Assembly (NCBI GenBank): GCA_945872015.1
Contig: CAMBYJ010000093.1
Location: 1 to 6,914 of the forward strand
DNA length: 6,914 nt
DNA from: Chitinophaga pinensis
Lineage (GTDB): Bacteria > Bacteroidota > Bacteroidia > AKYH767-A > OLB10
Direction: 5' to 3'
In this document: piece by piece, positions 4,628 through 6,914 of the stretch
Position numbering within the stretch: position 1 is the stretch's first letter
Layout: each line of letters begins with the position of its first letter
Made by a program: the position numbers and the translations under genes
The notes under the pieces: model-generated
The model's input: only the letters and a program-made list of their open reading frames with translations
Database searches by the model: none
What the model was told of the DNA's origin: nothing

Positions 4628-5382
4628 GCAGATGTGATACTATCGCTTTCTAGCCATGGCAGTGTATGGTTAGGCGGTGTTTGAATACTGAAATTAAATA
4701 ATTCCTGCATATGCAACAGTACTTTTGCTTTTACTTCTTCAAGATCAATTTCACGCCCTAATTCTTTTTGTAATGATGTAACACCTTTATCGGTAATACC
4801 ACAGGGAACAATCATGTTGAAATAACTTAAATCGCTGTTAACATTAAATGCAAATCCGTGCATTGTTACCCACCTACTACATCGTACACCAAACGCACAA
4901 ATCTTTCTTGCCTTAATTGGATCTTCGATATCTAACCATACTCCTGTCAATCCAGGAATTCTTCCAGCGACTAATCCATAATCAGCACAGGTTAAAATAA
5001 TAGCCTCTTCTAGAAATCGTAAGTACTTATGTATATCATTAAAGAAAAAATCTAAATCGAAAATAGGATAACCCACTAATTGTCCCGGGCCATGATAGGT
5101 AATATCTCCTCCACGATTGATTTTATAAAATGTAGCTTGTTTGGCTTTTAAAATATTTTCATCTGCTAACAAATGATTTGCAGAACCACTTTTCCCAAGT
5201 GTGAAAACATGAGGATGCTCGCAAAATAAAAGGTAATGTCGTGATGTAAACTGATGTCCTGCTAAGTTCTCACGATTGAGCATTTTATCATTCACAATAC
5301 TAGTTAAAAGTCGCTCTTGTAAATCCCAGCACTCTTTATAGTCGATGCTATCTAAATCATGAAAATATACTTGCTGCTTCAT
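4624..5382 (-). CDS. lipB: Octanoyl-ACP:protein N-octanoyltransferase LipB
   Basis: LipB moves the octanoyl group from octanoyl-ACP to the lipoyl domains of 2-oxoacid dehydrogenases and the glycine cleavage H protein; LipA then inserts the sulfurs. The 252 residues show the family signature Arg90-Gly-Gly-Asp-Ile-Thr-Tyr-His-Gly-Pro-Gly-Gln101, the catalytic Lys160 in ARKICAFGVR, the MHGFAFNV strand and the catalytic Cys194 in VPCGITDKGVTSL. Length and motif order are normal, with a short tail after LPWLESD that overlaps the next gene. The protein is cytoplasmic. It starts 27 bp after ispG with no promoter-like sequence in between, so it is probably read from the ispG transcript. No lipA is visible in the window. 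Confidence 0.96.
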   Translation of the reverse strand: MKQQVYFHDLDSIDYKECWDLQERLLTSIVNDKMLNRENLAGHQFTSRHYLLFCEHPHVFTLGKSGSANHLLADENILKAKQATFYKINRGGDITYHGPGQLVGYPIFDLDFFFNDIHKYLRFLEEAIILTCADYGLVAGRIPGLTGVWLDIEDPIKARKICAFGVRCSRWVTMHGFAFNVNSDLSYFNMIVPCGITDKGVTSLQKELGREIDLEEVKAKVLLHMQELFNFSIQTPPNHTLPWLESDSITSA

Positions 5383-5409
5383 AGCATCTATTCTTACTTA
5401 AATTTAAAA

Positions 5410-6914
5410 TTACTCTAAAACAGGCTCTACCCAATCGCCATGTTGCTTGATAAGATTAATTAAAGCATCAACAGCTTCTTCCGCTTTAATACTTTTTGTA
5501 ACGACTTCTTTGCCCTTATAAAGAGTAATCTTACCTACACCTGAACCCACATAACCATAATCTGCATCGGCCATTTCTCCTGGTCCGTTTACGATACAAC
5601 CCATAATACCAATTTTAATTCCTTTCAAATGACTCGTACGAGATCGTATTTTAGCTGTTGTTTCTTGTAAGTCAAAAAGCGTTCTACCGCAACTAGGACA
5701 ACTGATATACTCTGTTTTTGAAATTCTTGTTCGTGCAGCCTGTAAAATACCGAAAGCTAAACTATTAATCATTTGCGGTGAGGCAATACCGTTAGCACGT
5801 AGAAATAATCCGTCACCCATTCCATCTAATAACAAACCGCCCGCATCAGTAGAAGCATACAATTGATAATCTTCATTATTGTTAATCGCATAATCGCGTT
5901 CAATAATTACCGGCAACTTCATATCCTTTTCAAAAAGCTCAATAATTGCTCTTCGGACAGAAGGCATTGCATGCGTATTAGTTGAAAATAGTACTATAAC
6001 TGTATTCTTCGGAATCTTATCAAATAGTACTTCATTTAATTTGTTGGCATCACATCGAATAAAGTTCATTTTCGCATGAAACCTTGTTTCATCATTTATT
6101 GCTGAGCCATCAATGATTGGATATTTTCTATCGTGATTGTTAAGACTCATCCATTGGTCATAATTATAAATAACGCCCAAGGTGCCAGGGATTTCAAAAT
6201 CAATTGTGTTTTTTCCAGCAAAAATATAGTCACATGCCAAATCAGAAATATTCCACTTATCTAAATTTACCTGATAGTTATAACCAACACCGAATAAAGA
6301 AGCAGGAGAGATTGAATCATGCTTTGAATAATCAGCTATGACAACAGGCACATTACTACCGCCTATATTTTGAAAACTAGTCGTTGGACGTTTAGTGTAT
6401 GCAAAAGGAGAATATGGCAAACCAATAACTTTAGGTAATTCATCCCCGTTAGCCTCAACCAAAGTCGGCTTATTCTTTAATGGCGAAATTTCTACATGAC
6501 CTTCGCGACTTAAATAGCGATTTGCTAATGCTTTCGCAACAGGTATTTCAAACTCAGGATCTTCTGTTAACGAAACACGAATAGTATCTCCGATACCATC
6601 TTCCAGCAATGTTCCAATTCCTTCTGCCGACTTAATTCTTCCATCCTCTCCTTCACCTGCTTCTGTAACTCCTAAATGAAGAGGATAATTCATTCCTTCT
6701 GCATTCATACGGGCAATCAACAAACGGTAAGCTTGAACCATCACCTGCGGATTACTCGATTTCATACTAAGCACGATATTGAAGTAGTTTTCGGACTCAC
6801 AGATGCGTAAAAATTCTAACGCTGATTCGACCATGCCGTGAGCAGTATCTCCGTAGCGACTCATAATACGATCACTCAATGAACCATGATTAGTGCCGAT
6901 GCGCATTGCTGTAC
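5410..6914 (-). CDS. ispG: 4-hydroxy-3-methylbut-2-enyl diphosphate synthase IspG, long form (5' end missing)
   Basis: IspG reductively converts MEcPP to HMBPP in the MEP pathway of isoprenoid synthesis. The frame stays open to the window edge, and the apparent Met at 6906 is internal: the upstream codons read Thr-Ala before MRIGTNHGSLSD, which aligns with roughly residue 140 of E. coli IspG. Numbering from that Met, residues 1-130 are the rest of the TIM barrel (LHLGVTEAGEGEDGRIKSA, EDGIGDTIRVSL), about 131-395 are the large insert found in Bacteroidota and plant enzymes, and the C-terminal domain carries the 4Fe-4S ligands Cys403, Cys406 (CPSCGR), Cys437 and Glu444 (GCIVNGPGE). All ligands are intact. 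It heads the visible part of the operon with lipB downstream; its promoter is outside the window. Confidence 0.97.
   Translation of the reverse strand, partial: TAMRIGTNHGSLSDRIMSRYGDTAHGMVESALEFLRICESENYFNIVLSMKSSNPQVMVQAYRLLIARMNAEGMNYPLHLGVTEAGEGEDGRIKSAEGIGTLLEDGIGDTIRVSLTEDPEFEIPVAKALANRYLSREGHVEISPLKNKPTLVEANGDELPKVIGLPYSPFAYTKRPTTSFQNIGGSNVPVVIADYSKHDSISPASLFGVGYNYQVNLDKWNISDLACDYIFAGKNTIDFEIPGTLGVIYNYDQWMSLNNHDRKYPIIDGSAINDETRFHAKMNFIRCDANKLNEVLFDKIPKNTVIVLFSTNTHAMPSVRRAIIELFEKDMKLPVIIERDYAINNNEDYQLYASTDAGGLLLDGMGDGLFLRANGIASPQMINSLAFGILQAARTRISKTEYISCPSCGRTLFDLQETTAKIRSRTSHLKGIKIGIMGCIVNGPGEMADADYGYVGSGVGKITLYKGKEVVTKSIKAEEAVDALINLIKQHGDWVEPVLE

Overview
The window looks like chromosomal DNA of a low-GC member of the Bacteroidota. 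Three things point there: the IspG is the long form, with a large insert between barrel and Fe-S domain; several gene upstream regions carry matches to the Bacteroidota promoter (TTG, then a spacer of about 20, then TAnnTTTG); and Shine-Dalgarno sequences are absent. The genus cannot be told. Every convincing gene lies on the minus strand, so the biological order runs from high to low coordinates. No RNA gene, transposase, CRISPR array or phage gene was seen.

Right part (about 6914 to 3082): a tightly packed probable operon. It starts with ispG (isoprenoid precursor synthesis, cut by the window edge), followed 27 bp later by lipB (lipoate synthesis). A membrane-anchored serine hydrolase of the beta-lactamase/penicillin-binding-protein fold overlaps lipB by 4 bp. 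A 132-residue conserved-looking protein of unknown function follows 7 bp after that. The two named genes are housekeeping; the last two have no obvious link to them beyond co-transcription.

Middle (about 3081 to 1768): a 239-bp regulatory interval holds a 27-bp quasi-palindromic direct repeat in two copies exactly 168 bp apart, a degenerate inverted copy between them, an isolated GC-only palindrome, and a good promoter for the next gene. That gene encodes a DEDDy 3'-5' exonuclease of the PolB-exonuclease-related family. Downstream is a long intercistronic inverted repeat, a 61-residue two-helix membrane protein and a compact terminator-like palindrome.

Left part (1767 to 1): a 189-residue protein that may be YbjN-like, a 333-bp spacer with no supported gene, then the conserved cluster yceD (DUF177), rpmF (ribosomal protein L32, here without zinc-binding cysteines) and the first codons of plsX. 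This cluster commonly links ribosome assembly with fatty-acid/phospholipid synthesis.

Most of the window is ordinary housekeeping sequence. The parts worth a second look are non-coding: the duplicated operator/promoter module before the exonuclease gene, and the intercistronic inverted repeat before the small membrane protein. No convincing new multi-gene system was found.
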